DNA of 64,000 nt, taken from positions 124,001 through 188,000 of the forward strand of contig JAGBHM010000026.1 of the NCBI GenBank assembly GCA_017935505.1, in the 5' to 3' direction. Of the stretch, positions 16,931-26,057 are shown in pieces (within the stretch, counting starts at the first letter, position 1; each line of letters starts with the position of its first letter). Source of the stretch: Bacteroidales bacterium (lineage in GTDB: Bacteria; Bacteroidota; Bacteroidia; Bacteroidales; UBA932). Made by a program: the position numbers and the translations under genes. The notes under the pieces are model-generated. The model searched no databases. It saw only the letters and a program-made list of their open reading frames with translations, and was not told the DNA's origin.

Positions 16931-18061
16931 CTATAGTTTTGTTTCCAGTTTTTTCACAGCTGCATCTTTCCATTGGGCGAAATCTCCGGCTTTGATATGC
17001 TCCCTTGCAACTTTTACAAGGTCGAGATAGAAGGCCAGATTGTGCTCGCTGGCAATTTGGGCTGCAAGCATCTCTCCTGCCACAAACTGATGTCTCAGAT
17101 ATGCTTTGGTATAGGTGTGGTCCACAAAAGAGGTGCCATTAGGGTCGATAGGGGAGATGTCGTCTGCCCATTTCTTATTACGTATATTTATCATTCCCTC
17201 CCATGTAAAGAGCATGCCGTTCCTTCCGTTGCGTGTAGGCATTACACAATCAAACATATCCACACCGCGGGCAATACCCTCCAGAATATTGGCAGGAGTT
17301 CCAACTCCCATCAGGTAGCGGGGTTTGTCAACCGGAAGAATAGGGGTTACAACCTCAAGCATTTCATACATCTTCTCGGTAGGCTCGCCGACAGAGAGAC
17401 CTCCTATGGCGTATCCGTCCATATCCATTGAGACAGCATGTTCTGCTGCCATTATTCTCAAATCGGGGTAGACACATCCTTGTACAATCGGGAAATAGAA
17501 CTGTCTGTAACCGTACAGAGGCTCTGTCTCCTTGAATCTCTTTATACCCCTTTCAAGCCACTTCTGGGTGAGTTTGAGAGATTTTAGTGCATATTTGTGG
17601 TCTGCATCCCCCGGTGTGCACTCATCTAGGGCCATTATGATGTCGGCGCCTATCATGCGTTGTGTGTCGACATTGTTTTCCGGGGTAAATATATGTTTGG
17701 AGCCATCGATGTGGGATCTGAAGGTGCATCCCTCATCTGTGAGCTTTCGGTTCTCCGCCAATGAGAACACCTGGAATCCGCCGCTGTCTGTGAGCATCGG
17801 CCTGTCCCATGAAATGAATTTATGCAAGCCCCCGGCCTGGTTGATTATCTGGAGTCCCGGCCTCAGATAGAGGTGATATGTATTGCCCAGAATAATCTGG
17901 GCCTTAATGTCTTCCTTAAGGTCTTTATGATATACACCCTTTACAGAACCCACTGTGCCCACCGGCATGAATATGGGGGTCTCAATTACGCCATGGTCTG
18001 TATACAACAGCCCGCATCTGGCAGAGGTCTGGGTGTCTTGTGCTATTTTTTCAAAAATCAT
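16931..18061 (-). CDS. tgt: tRNA-guanine transglycosylase lacking the usual zinc ligands
   Basis: A 376-residue cytosolic TIM-barrel enzyme that swaps guanine 34 of certain tRNAs for preQ1, a queuosine precursor. The catalytic aspartates are visible: D92 in LTDSGGFQVFSL and D271 in VDMFDCVMPTRNGRNG. In well-studied TGTs a CxCxxC plus His set binds structural zinc. Aligning on spacing, the three cysteines are G309, S311 and D314 here, while H340 remains. The rest of the fold is intact, so I regard it as active. It heads the minus-strand run tgt-lptG-ldc and has a -7-like element at 18088-18095. Confidence 0.95.
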   Translation of the reverse strand: MIFEKIAQDTQTSARCGLLYTDHGVIETPIFMPVGTVGSVKGVYHKDLKEDIKAQIILGNTYHLYLRPGLQIINQAGGLHKFISWDRPMLTDSGGFQVFSLAENRKLTDEGCTFRSHIDGSKHIFTPENNVDTQRMIGADIIMALDECTPGDADHKYALKSLKLTQKWLERGIKRFKETEPLYGYRQFYFPIVQGCVYPDLRIMAAEHAVSMDMDGYAIGGLSVGEPTEKMYEMLEVVTPILPVDKPRYLMGVGTPANILEGIARGVDMFDCVMPTRNGRNGMLFTWEGMINIRNKKWADDISPIDPNGTSFVDHTYTKAYLRHQFVAGEMLAAQIASEHNLAFYLDLVKVAREHIKAGDFAQWKDAAVKKLETKL

Positions 18062-18087
18062 CTCCTAAGATTATAATCTGTAAAAGG

Positions 18088-18116
18088 CAAAGATAAAAAA
18101 AATAGCACTATATTTG
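18088..18116. promoter_or_regulatory. Divergent -7 promoter elements for tgt and the BFN/UVR gene
   Basis: TATCTTTG reads on the minus strand at 18095-18088, 27 bases before tgt. TATATTTG reads on the plus strand at 18109-18116, 34 bases before the gene at 18151. Both match TAnnTTTG. Clear TTTG boxes at the right distance were not seen for either, so strength is uncertain. Confidence 0.5.
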
Positions 18117-18150
18117 CGTAACTTCAGAAGATAAACTTAATGCACATCAA

Positions 18151-18750
18151 ATGAAAAGAGTTAGATTGGATATAGGGGCATTGGCTGCATCTGCAGAAGA
18201 TGGAGGCAGCTTCACTTTCTTTTTATATAGGGAAGGTCTCGACAAATGCCTTCCAGTACCTCTGACACCGCCTGAAATGCATGCAATGCTCTCCAATTTC
18301 AAACAGGAGAGGGAAGAGCTTACTATACAGAGGGTATTCTCAAAGGTGCTTCAGGAGTATAGAGTGGAATTGCTTGAGGTTGCAATAATAAGAAGGGATG
18401 AACTGGCTGATGGAGTTGAGATAGGGCAGGAGGAGAATGATGGAGGCTTTTTGTCGGAACTGCTGCTTTTTGATGGAGAGAGGGAGATAAGGCAGATTGC
18501 AGGATTTGCAGACGGTATAATCCTTTCAAAACAGTTCGGGGCCCCAATTTATATTGCCGAAGCTCTGATGGACAAGTATGCCAAAGGGATGGATTCCTAT
18601 TCAAAAGATGTTCTCGACAGTGAGGCAATGCTGAAGAATCTGAAGGAGGCACTGCAGGAGGCCATTGCCAATGAGGAGTATGAGAGGGCTTCGCAGATAA
18701 GCCGCCAAATAGAGGAGCTCAAAAGAGGCCGTAAAAAAGAGGAGAATTAA
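18151..18750 (+). CDS. Bifunctional nuclease (BFN/DUF151) domain protein with a C-terminal UVR motif
   Basis: A 199-residue protein. Residues 1-130 match the bifunctional nuclease family (FTFFLYREGLDKCLPVPLTPPEMHAM near the N-terminus and EIRQIAGFADGIILSKQFGAPIYIAEALMDKYA). The C-terminal 40 residues, LKEALQEAIANEEYERASQISRQIEELK, form a UVR helix pair like those with which UvrB and UvrC bind each other. The fusion suggests a role tied to nucleic acids, perhaps in repair, but the substrate is unknown. It precedes nupC by 11 bases. Confidence 0.87.
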   Translation: MKRVRLDIGALAASAEDGGSFTFFLYREGLDKCLPVPLTPPEMHAMLSNFKQEREELTIQRVFSKVLQEYRVELLEVAIIRRDELADGVEIGQEENDGGFLSELLLFDGEREIRQIAGFADGIILSKQFGAPIYIAEALMDKYAKGMDSYSKDVLDSEAMLKNLKEALQEAIANEEYERASQISRQIEELKRGRKKEEN

Positions 18751-18761
18751 TTATAGATTAC

Positions 18762-20240
18762 ATGAAAAAGTATATTTTTATTCTATTTGCCCTGTTTGTG
18801 GGCAATATGCTGTTTGCCCAAACCGACAGCATCCAGATTCAGGCGGCTGCAGATACCGTAGCCTCTGTTGTAGAGGAGGTCGCACAGACAGAGGTGGCTG
18901 TTGCTGAGAATCCATATAAGGCAATTCTTGCTGAGAAGAACTTTACATTCAATATTGTCTCCATATTGCGTGGAATATGTGGAATGGCCATAATTATCCT
19001 TATTGCATGGCTGTTCAGTGTAGACCGCAAGCGTGTAAACTGGGGAACAGTTGGAAAGGCTTTGGCACTTCAGTTTATAATTGCCGTATCGGTATTGATG
19101 TTCCCGGCAGTGCAGACTGTTTTTGAAGTGCTGGGAAAATGCTTTGTTGCAGTACTTGACTGGACAAAGGCAGGTTCAAACTTCCTGTTCGGCGGATTGA
19201 TGGATACAAGCAAGTTCGGCTTTGTATTTGTGTTGCAGATTCTTCCTACAATCATCTTCTTCTCTGCCCTGACCAGCCTCTTCTTCTATCTGGGCGTGCT
19301 TCAGAAGGTGGTTTGGGCTATGGGATGGTGCCTTACAAAACTTATGAAACTCTCTGGTGCAGAGTCGCTCTCTTGTGCAGGAAATATCTTCCTTGGACAA
19401 ACAGAAGCACCGCTGCTGGTGAAGGCCTACATCCCTCAGATGACCAGATCTGAGCTGATGCTTATCATGACATCAGGAATGGCAACAATGGCAGGAGGTG
19501 TGCTTGCTGCATATATCGGTATGCTCGGCTGTGGCGACAGACTTATGGAGATAGAGTTTGCAAAACATCTGCTTTCAGCTTCAGTAATGGCGGCACCGGG
19601 TGCCATTGCAATATCAAAAATACTTAAGCCCCAGACTGAGGAGGTAGATAATTCGGTTGAGGTCTCTTCTGAAAAGATTGGAAAGAATATCCTGGATGCC
19701 ATTTCCAATGGTACTGCAGACGGTTTGAAACTTGCAGCCAACGTAGGCGCAATGCTTCTTGTATTCTATGCCCTTATTGCAGGATTCAATTTCATATTCG
19801 ACAAGATAGGTGACATTACAAGTTTGAATACAGTTATTGCTGAGGCAACTGACGGCCGTTATACAGGCCTCTCTCTGGAGTTCTTCCTGTCATATCTCTT
19901 CTATCCGGTAATCTGGCTTACAGGAATCAATGGTGCAGACCTGCCTCTTGTAGGAAGATTGTTGGGTGAGAAACTTATCCTTACAGAGTTTGTCGGCTAC
20001 CAGAGCCTTGCGACAATGATCCAGACAGGAGCATTTGTCTCTACAAAATCAGTTATCCTGGCAACTTACGTATTGTGCGGATTTGCAAACTTTGCCTCTG
20101 TGGGTATCCAGATTGGCGGCATCGGAGGTATGGCAAAAGATAAGGCCCACATTCTGTCAGAATACGGTTTTAGGGCATTGCTGGGAGCAACACTTGTTGC
20201 ACTTATGTCTGCAGCTATGATAGGTATGTTCCTTGTTTAA
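18762..20240 (+). CDS. Concentrative nucleoside transporter, NupC family, with a signal-peptide-like N-terminal extension
   Basis: A 492-residue inner-membrane transporter. From about residue 65 it follows the NupC/CNT fold: ILRGICGMAIIILIAWLFS, the GLMDTSKFGFVFVLQILPTIIFFSAL gate region, GAESLSCAGNIFLGQTEAPLLVKAYIPQMTRSELM with the nucleoside-binding GQTEAP motif, and MATMAGGVLAAYIGML. Before this is a cleavable-looking signal peptide ending LFAQ at residue 20 and about 40 hydrophilic, Ala/Val/Glu-rich residues. CNT proteins import nucleosides with sodium or protons. The stop overlaps the 3' end of the convergent thiN gene by 26 bases. Confidence 0.9.
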   Translation: MKKYIFILFALFVGNMLFAQTDSIQIQAAADTVASVVEEVAQTEVAVAENPYKAILAEKNFTFNIVSILRGICGMAIIILIAWLFSVDRKRVNWGTVGKALALQFIIAVSVLMFPAVQTVFEVLGKCFVAVLDWTKAGSNFLFGGLMDTSKFGFVFVLQILPTIIFFSALTSLFFYLGVLQKVVWAMGWCLTKLMKLSGAESLSCAGNIFLGQTEAPLLVKAYIPQMTRSELMLIMTSGMATMAGGVLAAYIGMLGCGDRLMEIEFAKHLLSASVMAAPGAIAISKILKPQTEEVDNSVEVSSEKIGKNILDAISNGTADGLKLAANVGAMLLVFYALIAGFNFIFDKIGDITSLNTVIAEATDGRYTGLSLEFFLSYLFYPVIWLTGINGADLPLVGRLLGEKLILTEFVGYQSLATMIQTGAFVSTKSVILATYVLCGFANFASVGIQIGGIGGMAKDKAHILSEYGFRALLGATLVALMSAAMIGMFLV

Positions 20241-20889
20241 TCTGGAAACATCTGTATACCAAGATCCTGGCCGGATGGCTCAATGTGAGGGTGAATTTGT
20301 CGGAGAGTGACTCGTTGAGAGTAGCTTTCCACCAGGAATCAAAAATTACATTATCGGTAGGGTATCTCAACCCTGCCGATTTTATTTTAAGGGTGGCATC
20401 AAATGCGAAAATTGAGATTTGCTCTCCAGGGATGGAGTCAACAGTGCAAGTGTCGGAATAAGATGTGAAGACCCCGTAGTCTGTAATTATGTTTATTTCG
20501 GGAGGAAATGGAAGGTACTCAATCTCTTTGGAGTACTCTGTGAGCAGTGAGATGTTGCCCAAGGTGTGGTCTTCCCTTCCACCTGTGGCTCCAAGTATTG
20601 AGATTCTGGAAGGGGAGAGGGTGAGGGCAAACCTGAAGGCCTTTGTCTGGTCATTTGTCTGCTGATCCGGATTGTGTATTATGATATCCTTGAATTTCAG
20701 TTTGTTCTCATCATCAAGGGTATCCATATCGCCAACGATATAGTCTGCCATCAGATTTGTATGCTCCAGAAGCTTCAGGATGGCACCGTCGCAACATATT
20801 ATTATGTCAGCTTTGTTCAGAATGGACAAAGGGTATGCTGTCTGGGGGAATGAGCCGTCGGCAAGTATGACAATATTTTTTGGTTCCAT
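20215..20889 (-). CDS. thiN: Thiamine pyrophosphokinase
   Basis: A 224-residue enzyme that transfers pyrophosphate from ATP to thiamine. NIVILADGSFP, IICCDGAILKLLEH, DYIVGDMDTLDDE and the NPDQQTNDQTKAFRFAL block with its metal-binding and substrate-binding residues are classic. LGATGGREDHTLGNISLL is the second signature. The ATG at 20889 is used; an in-frame TTG at 20895 would add two residues. It is the last gene of the alaS-lptF-fmt-thiN run, 18 bases after fmt, and its end lies within the end of nupC on the other strand. Confidence 0.93.
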   Translation of the reverse strand: MEPKNIVILADGSFPQTAYPLSILNKADIIICCDGAILKLLEHTNLMADYIVGDMDTLDDENKLKFKDIIIHNPDQQTNDQTKAFRFALTLSPSRISILGATGGREDHTLGNISLLTEYSKEIEYLPFPPEINIITDYGVFTSYSDTCTVDSIPGEQISIFAFDATLKIKSAGLRYPTDNVIFDSWWKATLNESLSDKFTLTLSHPARILVYRCFQIKQGTYLS

Positions 20890-20907
20890 TTTCAACAGTT
20901 AATTGGT

Positions 20908-21879
20908 TCAGATGAATCTGTATTTGTCCAAATCTCTGAATCCCAATAGGAAATCTTTAATTTTCATTCTCTTTTTACCAGCAAGCTGGATCTCATTGAG
21001 TGCCAGTTTTCCACCATGGCAGGCAACATGCAGATATGATTTGTTGTCTGTGAAGATTGTGCCTGGCTGCAGATCAGCGCTACCGTCCGAGTGTTCCACC
21101 GGTGTGGAATCGTAGATCTTCATATCGAAGCTCTTTGCGCCGTCTGTAATTGTGGAGTAGGATGCCGGATATGGAGACAATCCCCTGATCAGGCAGTAGA
21201 TCTGCTTGACATCATTGTTCCAGTCTATGCGGCAGAGCTCTTTTGTGAGTTTCGGAGCATCATTTATAATCTCCCCATCTGCAATGAACTGGGATTGAGG
21301 TTTTGGTGCAATTGTTTTATTTTCAATACCTTCAATTGTCTTTATTACAAGTTGGGCACCTATAGCCATGAGTCGGTCATACAGGCTTCCCACATTCTCA
21401 CTCTCTTCAATTGCAGTCTCCTCCCTGAGCAGGATGTTTCCTGTATCAATTTTTTCGTCGATAAAAAATGTGGTGACACCACTCTTTGTCTCTCCATTAA
21501 TTATGGCCCAGTTTATAGGGGCAGCACCCCTGTATTGTGGCAGCAATGACCCGTGGAGGTTGAATGTGCCCATTTTTGGCATGCTCCATACAACTTTAGG
21601 AAGCATCCTGAATGCCACAACAATAAAAAGGTCAGCCTGATAACTCTCAAGGGCAGAGAGAAATTCCGGATCTTTCAATGAAACAGGCTGGAGCACATCA
21701 AGCCCTTTTGATACGGCAAACTGCTTTACTGCACTTTCATTCAGTTTCAGGCCTCTTCCCGAGGGTTTGTCGGGAACTGTAACTACTGCTGCAACATCAT
21801 ATCCGTTTTCCAGAATTGCCTCAAGGGGTGCTACGGCAAATTCCGGAGTACCCATATATATTATTCTAGGTCTTTTCAT
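20908..21879 (-). CDS. fmt: Methionyl-tRNA formyltransferase
   Basis: A 323-residue cytosolic enzyme that formylates initiator Met-tRNA. The N-terminal domain has RIIYMGTPEFAVAPLEAI, the folate-binding and catalytic block FNLHGSLLPQYRGAAPINWAIINGE and GVTTFFIDEKIDTGNIL. The C-terminal OB-like domain begins near residue 205 with CRIDWNNDVKQIYCLIRGLSPYP. The ATG overlaps the stop of the upstream lptF-like gene by 4 bases. Confidence 0.97.
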   Translation of the reverse strand: MKRPRIIYMGTPEFAVAPLEAILENGYDVAAVVTVPDKPSGRGLKLNESAVKQFAVSKGLDVLQPVSLKDPEFLSALESYQADLFIVVAFRMLPKVVWSMPKMGTFNLHGSLLPQYRGAAPINWAIINGETKSGVTTFFIDEKIDTGNILLREETAIEESENVGSLYDRLMAIGAQLVIKTIEGIENKTIAPKPQSQFIADGEIINDAPKLTKELCRIDWNNDVKQIYCLIRGLSPYPASYSTITDGAKSFDMKIYDSTPVEHSDGSADLQPGTIFTDNKSYLHVACHGGKLALNEIQLAGKKRMKIKDFLLGFRDLDKYRFI

Positions 21880-23339
21880 CCCTTTTTTCTTTTCAATTGA
21901 ATGGTTTTTCCAAAATTCTTTATCTTGCTCAGGAGATTCTTGAAGAATATCTTGTATGAGTCGGCATTGAACAGGGAGGAGTCTCTTGTACTCTTTATGG
22001 TGAGGAACACGCCCATAGGAACAAGTACAAATGATGATATGAATGTGCCGAAAAATGGTGATATGGCACCGTCGTTGGCCAGTTTCTTGCCGCTGATGTC
22101 AAATACCCAATAGACAACAAAGAACATGACAGAAACAATCATCGGCGTTCCCAATCCGCCCTTCCTTATGATAGCTCCCAATGGTGCTCCGATGAAGAAA
22201 AAGATCAGACATGCAAAAGAGAGCGTGAATTTTCTGTACGACTCAATGATGGCCCTTCTCAGAGGATATGCCGACTGGAAGAGCTCCCTTTCGAAGAATT
22301 CCAGGCTGGATATCTGGTTGTTTATGGCGGTGGCTGCATTTGTATATGCATTTGCCTGATCTTCTGTACTGTTCCACATGAATAGTGAATCGGGACAGAA
22401 GATGCCGGTGTATTTCTCAATTCTCGAACTGTCTGTCTGATAAGCAAATGCGAGGTTTGAGGAGTTTATGGCCTTCTGAACCTGCATATTAAGGGTGTTT
22501 TTGTACACCTCAGAGAGGGAATCCCTGTCGGCTTTCAACTGGGAGAGCCCTTTTGCCATAGTCTCATTTCCATATCTGGCATCATCAGATTTCTTGAAGG
22601 CATAGTTTTCAAGAGGTATTATCACATCCTGCCTGCTGAAATCTATCTTCTGCATGGAGAGTGTGGTATCCTTATACTTTTTAGTATTGTCCTCTTCATA
22701 GTTCACACCCGAATAGAGGGTGAAGATCATGCTGCTCTTGTCTGGAGAGAGTGCCACATGGCCGGAGTCAGCAACGGTAAGACTCACATTGCCCTTTTTG
22801 CCGCTGTGGTTGTATACCATGACATTATGCATCATGTTATTGTCATCACGGTATTCCACTCTGATGTTGTATCCCTCAACACCATCGTAAAAGATGCCTG
22901 TAGGTATCTTTATCTCCTCCTTTGTCTTGCCGATATCATCCCTGAGAGTATATATTTTATTGTATGCCACCGGGATAAGGTCGTTCGATGCAAAGAAGGC
23001 GCCGATGCTTATCAGCACAGAAACATAGATCAAAGGAGTGATTATCCTCTGCAAGGATATTCCGGCCGCCTTCATTGCCAACAGCTCATTGTTTTCACCC
23101 ATGTTGCCCATCGTCATGATTGAGGCAAGCAGAGTGGCAAGAGGCAGTGCCAATGGAATCAGAGTTGCAGAGCCCCATCCCAAGAACTCAATGATGACTC
23201 CAAATCCAAGGCCTTTTCCAACCAGTTCATCTATATAAAGCCACAAGAACTGCATCATCAAGACAAATATCACAATGAGAAATGTCATGATGAATGGTCC
23301 TAAGAAAGACTTCAGTATAAATGAATCCAGTTTTTTCAT
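21876..23339 (-). CDS. lptF: LPS export permease of the LptF/LptG family, long form, probably LptF
   Basis: A 487-residue inner-membrane protein. N-terminal segments (LKSFLGPFIMTFLIVIFVLMMQFLWLYIDELVGKGL, then GSATLIPLALPLATLLASIMTMGNMGENNELLAMKAAGIS) and C-terminal segments (FACLIFFFIGAPLGAIIRKGGLGTPMIVSVMFFVVYWVF) match the family. The periplasmic part spans about 250 residues, roughly twice the usual size, with an inserted helical region around residues 275-385. It is the likely partner of the 364-residue permease at 15815. Operon with alaS upstream (14-base gap) and fmt downstream (4-base overlap). Confidence 0.88.
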   Translation of the reverse strand: MKKLDSFILKSFLGPFIMTFLIVIFVLMMQFLWLYIDELVGKGLGFGVIIEFLGWGSATLIPLALPLATLLASIMTMGNMGENNELLAMKAAGISLQRIITPLIYVSVLISIGAFFASNDLIPVAYNKIYTLRDDIGKTKEEIKIPTGIFYDGVEGYNIRVEYRDDNNMMHNVMVYNHSGKKGNVSLTVADSGHVALSPDKSSMIFTLYSGVNYEEDNTKKYKDTTLSMQKIDFSRQDVIIPLENYAFKKSDDARYGNETMAKGLSQLKADRDSLSEVYKNTLNMQVQKAINSSNLAFAYQTDSSRIEKYTGIFCPDSLFMWNSTEDQANAYTNAATAINNQISSLEFFERELFQSAYPLRRAIIESYRKFTLSFACLIFFFIGAPLGAIIRKGGLGTPMIVSVMFFVVYWVFDISGKKLANDGAISPFFGTFISSFVLVPMGVFLTIKSTRDSSLFNADSYKIFFKNLLSKIKNFGKTIQLKRKKG

Positions 23340-23353
23340 TCCGTAATCACTTG

Positions 23354-25969
23354 TTATTTTGCAGCACTTGCAAGCAGAGCATCCATTGCAGCAGACATGC
23401 CGTCAGGATTCTTTCCTCCTGCAGTTGCCAGAGAAGGTTGGCCTCCGCCGCCGCCATTGATGAATTTGGCAGCCTCTTTCACATCTTTTCCTGCATGGTA
23501 GCCTTGTGCAACGAGGTCATCAGTATACATCAGTGTGAGGGTTACCTTATCTTCAAATTGAGTTACACCGATGAATGCACTGTTCTGGGTCTCATTTTTG
23601 AGCATGAAGGCCACATCCTTTATGACATTAGGCTGGAAGAATCCCTTCAATGCCATGATATTGACACCATTGACCACTTTCACATTCTGCAGACAGCTGT
23701 TCTTGAGGCTTACAGCACGCTCCTTCAGCAGCTCGTCCATATTTTTCTTTATGGCCTCATTGTCCTCAATTAGTTTTGAAATACTTGAAAGGACATTCTG
23801 AGGGTTGTTGAACAGTTTCTTGACAGAAGAGAGGACATCAGCTGCCATATCAATTACAGCCTCGGCATGGGCTCCGGTAGTAGCCTCTATCCTTCGTACT
23901 CCTGCAGCAACAGCCGATTCCGACAAAATTTTGAAGTAACCGATATTTCCGGTGGCGCTTGTGTGTGTACCTCCGCACAACTCTATAGAGTCTCCATATT
24001 GGATAACCCTTACCTTGTCACCATACTTTTCTCCGAACAATGCCATCGCACCTTTTGCTTTTGCCTCCTCTATAGGAATCTCCCTGAATTCGCATCTAGG
24101 GGAGTTATCCCTGATCATCTGGTTGACACGTTTCTCAACTCTTCTCAGAGTGGCCTCGTCAATCTTTTCAAAATGAGAGAAGTCAAATCTGAAGTAGTCT
24201 GAACTTACCAACGAACCTTTCTGCTCAATATGTGTGCCAAGAATCTCCCTCAGTGCATGGTGGAGAAGGTGGGTAGCAGTGTGGTTGTTGGCAGTATCTT
24301 GCCTTTTCTGCTCATCTATCTGGGCAACAAATGCTTCAGAAGGATTTACCGGTATATGCTCTGCAATATGTATTGGCAGACCATTCTCTTTAACTGTATT
24401 TGTGATATTTATTTTATCACCAGACTCGCCTTGGATATATCCGCTGTCTCCAACCTGTCCGCCGCTCTCTGCATAGAACGGACTCCTGTTGAATACCAGC
24501 TGGTAAATCTCCTTATTCTTTGTCTTGACTGTACGGTATTTCAATATTTTAACACCCTCTTCTCTTGTGCTGTCGTAGCCGGTGAATACTGTAGCCTCAT
24601 AAGGAGCTACCTCAACCCAGTCACCCTCCTCTTTAGCAGTGGCATTGCGGCTTCTCTCTTTCTGTTTCTGAAGTTCCTGCTCAAAGCCCTTGAGGTCAAC
24701 ACTGTATCCATGCTCTTTTGCAATCAGTTCTGTAAGGTCGATAGGGAAGCCGAATGTATCATACAATACAAATGCATCCACACCGGCAATCTCTTTGCTC
24801 TCCTTATACTTCTCAATCAGGGAGTCCATCAGTTTTATTCCTTTGTCGAGGGTTCTCAAGAATGCCTCCTCTTCCTCTTTTATAACTTTCTCAATAAGAG
24901 CCTGTTGTGATTTTAGTTCCGGGAAAGCTTCGCCCATCTGTGATACCAATGTAGGCACAAGTCTGTACAGGAGCGGTTCTGACACATTGAGGAATGTGTA
25001 TGCATATCTCACTGCCCTTCTCAAAATTCTCCTTATCACATATCCCGATTTTACATTTGAAGGAAGCTGTCCATCCGCAATAGAGAAACTTATGGCTCTT
25101 ATGTGGTCTGAAATAACCCTCATTGCAATACCTACCTTTCCTTCCGGCTGGTACTCCATACCGCTCAGCTGGGCAATCTTGTCTATCATGGTCTGGAAAA
25201 TGTCTGTATCGTAGTTGCTCTGTTTTCCCTGCAGAGCCATGCACAGACGCTCAAGTCCCATACCTGTGTCGACATGTTTCTGAGGAAGCAGTTCCAACTG
25301 TCCGTTTGCTTTGCGGTTGAACTGCATGAATACAAGGTTCCAGATCTCTATCACAAGATGATGTCCTTTGTTTACAAGCTCTCTTCCAGGTATTTTTGCC
25401 CTTTCACTGTCGCTTCTCAAGTCGATGTGGATCTCACTGCAAGGACCACAAGGACCGGTTTCGCCCATCTCCCAGAAATTGTCCTTCTTGTTGCCGTTTA
25501 TGATTCTCTCTGCCGGCAGGTAGTTGAGCCATGCAGTCTCAGCTTCGGTATCCTTTCCAAGTCCGTCGGGCTCATAACCCTCAAAAACTGTTGCATAGAG
25601 ACGCTCCTTGTCCAATTTGTATACCTCTGTGAGGAGCTCCCACGCCCACTCTATAGCCTCTTTCTTGAAATAGTCACCAAAACTCCAGTTGCCTAGCATC
25701 TCAAACATGGTATGGTGGTAGGTGTCCAGACCCACCTCTTCAAGGTCATTGTGCTTTCCACTTACCCTCAAACATTTTTGCGAATCTGCCACCCTTTTAT
25801 ATTTGGCAGGTGCATTTCCGAGGAACCAATCTTTGAACTGGTTCATTCCGGCATTGGTGAACATCAAAGTAGGGTCATTCTTCACAACCATAGGTGCTGA
25901 TGGAACTATGGTATGATTTTTAGAGGAGAAAAACTCCAGAAATGTATTTCTGATTTCTTTAGAGGTCAT
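23354..25969 (-). CDS. alaS: Alanyl-tRNA synthetase
   Basis: An 871-residue class II synthetase. The catalytic domain opens with [23 protein letters not shown] and contains [14 protein letters not shown] and [14 protein letters not shown]. The editing domain has the zinc set HTATHLLH and ELCGGTH, both intact. The C-terminal C-Ala region ends with the glycine-rich [16 protein letters not shown]. It leads the minus-strand operon alaS-lptF-fmt-thiN and is divergent from the M23 gene at 26058. Confidence 0.98.
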   Translation of the reverse strand: MTSKEIRNTFLEFFSSKNHTIVPSAPMVVKNDPTLMFTNAGMNQFKDWFLGNAPAKYKRVADSQKCLRVSGKHNDLEEVGLDTYHHTMFEMLGNWSFGDYFKKEAIEWAWELLTEVYKLDKERLYATVFEGYEPDGLGKDTEAETAWLNYLPAERIINGNKKDNFWEMGETGPCGPCSEIHIDLRSDSERAKIPGRELVNKGHHLVIEIWNLVFMQFNRKANGQLELLPQKHVDTGMGLERLCMALQGKQSNYDTDIFQTMIDKIAQLSGMEYQPEGKVGIAMRVISDHIRAISFSIADGQLPSNVKSGYVIRRILRRAVRYAYTFLNVSEPLLYRLVPTLVSQMGEAFPELKSQQALIEKVIKEEEEAFLRTLDKGIKLMDSLIEKYKESKEIAGVDAFVLYDTFGFPIDLTELIAKEHGYSVDLKGFEQELQKQKERSRNATAKEEGDWVEVAPYEATVFTGYDSTREEGVKILKYRTVKTKNKEIYQLVFNRSPFYAESGGQVGDSGYIQGESGDKINITNTVKENGLPIHIAEHIPVNPSEAFVAQIDEQKRQDTANNHTATHLLHHALREILGTHIEQKGSLVSSDYFRFDFSHFEKIDEATLRRVEKRVNQMIRDNSPRCEFREIPIEEAKAKGAMALFGEKYGDKVRVIQYGDSIELCGGTHTSATGNIGYFKILSESAVAAGVRRIEATTGAHAEAVIDMAADVLSSVKKLFNNPQNVLSSISKLIEDNEAIKKNMDELLKERAVSLKNSCLQNVKVVNGVNIMALKGFFQPNVIKDVAFMLKNETQNSAFIGVTQFEDKVTLTLMYTDDLVAQGYHAGKDVKEAAKFINGGGGGQPSLATAGGKNPDGMSAAMDALLASAAK

Positions 25970-25998
25970 AGCATTTTTATTGTAAAATAGGGCACAAA

Positions 25999-26030
25999 TT
26001 TAATCTTTTTAATTTTAATTTTTATATTTG
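25999..26030 (+). promoter_or_regulatory. Promoter for the tandem M23 peptidase genes
   Basis: TTTA at 25999-26002 (one mismatch to TTTG) and TATATTTG at 26023-26030 are separated by 20 bases. The start codon lies 27 bases downstream at 26058. Confidence 0.6.
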
Positions 26031-26057
26031 CATCCATTAATTTAGGATTTTTAGCAC

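Noticed and set aside
24230..24910. A 226-codon open frame opposite alaS
   Set aside because: Low-information, hydrophobic and cysteine-rich translation opposite a highly conserved gene; a shadow frame.
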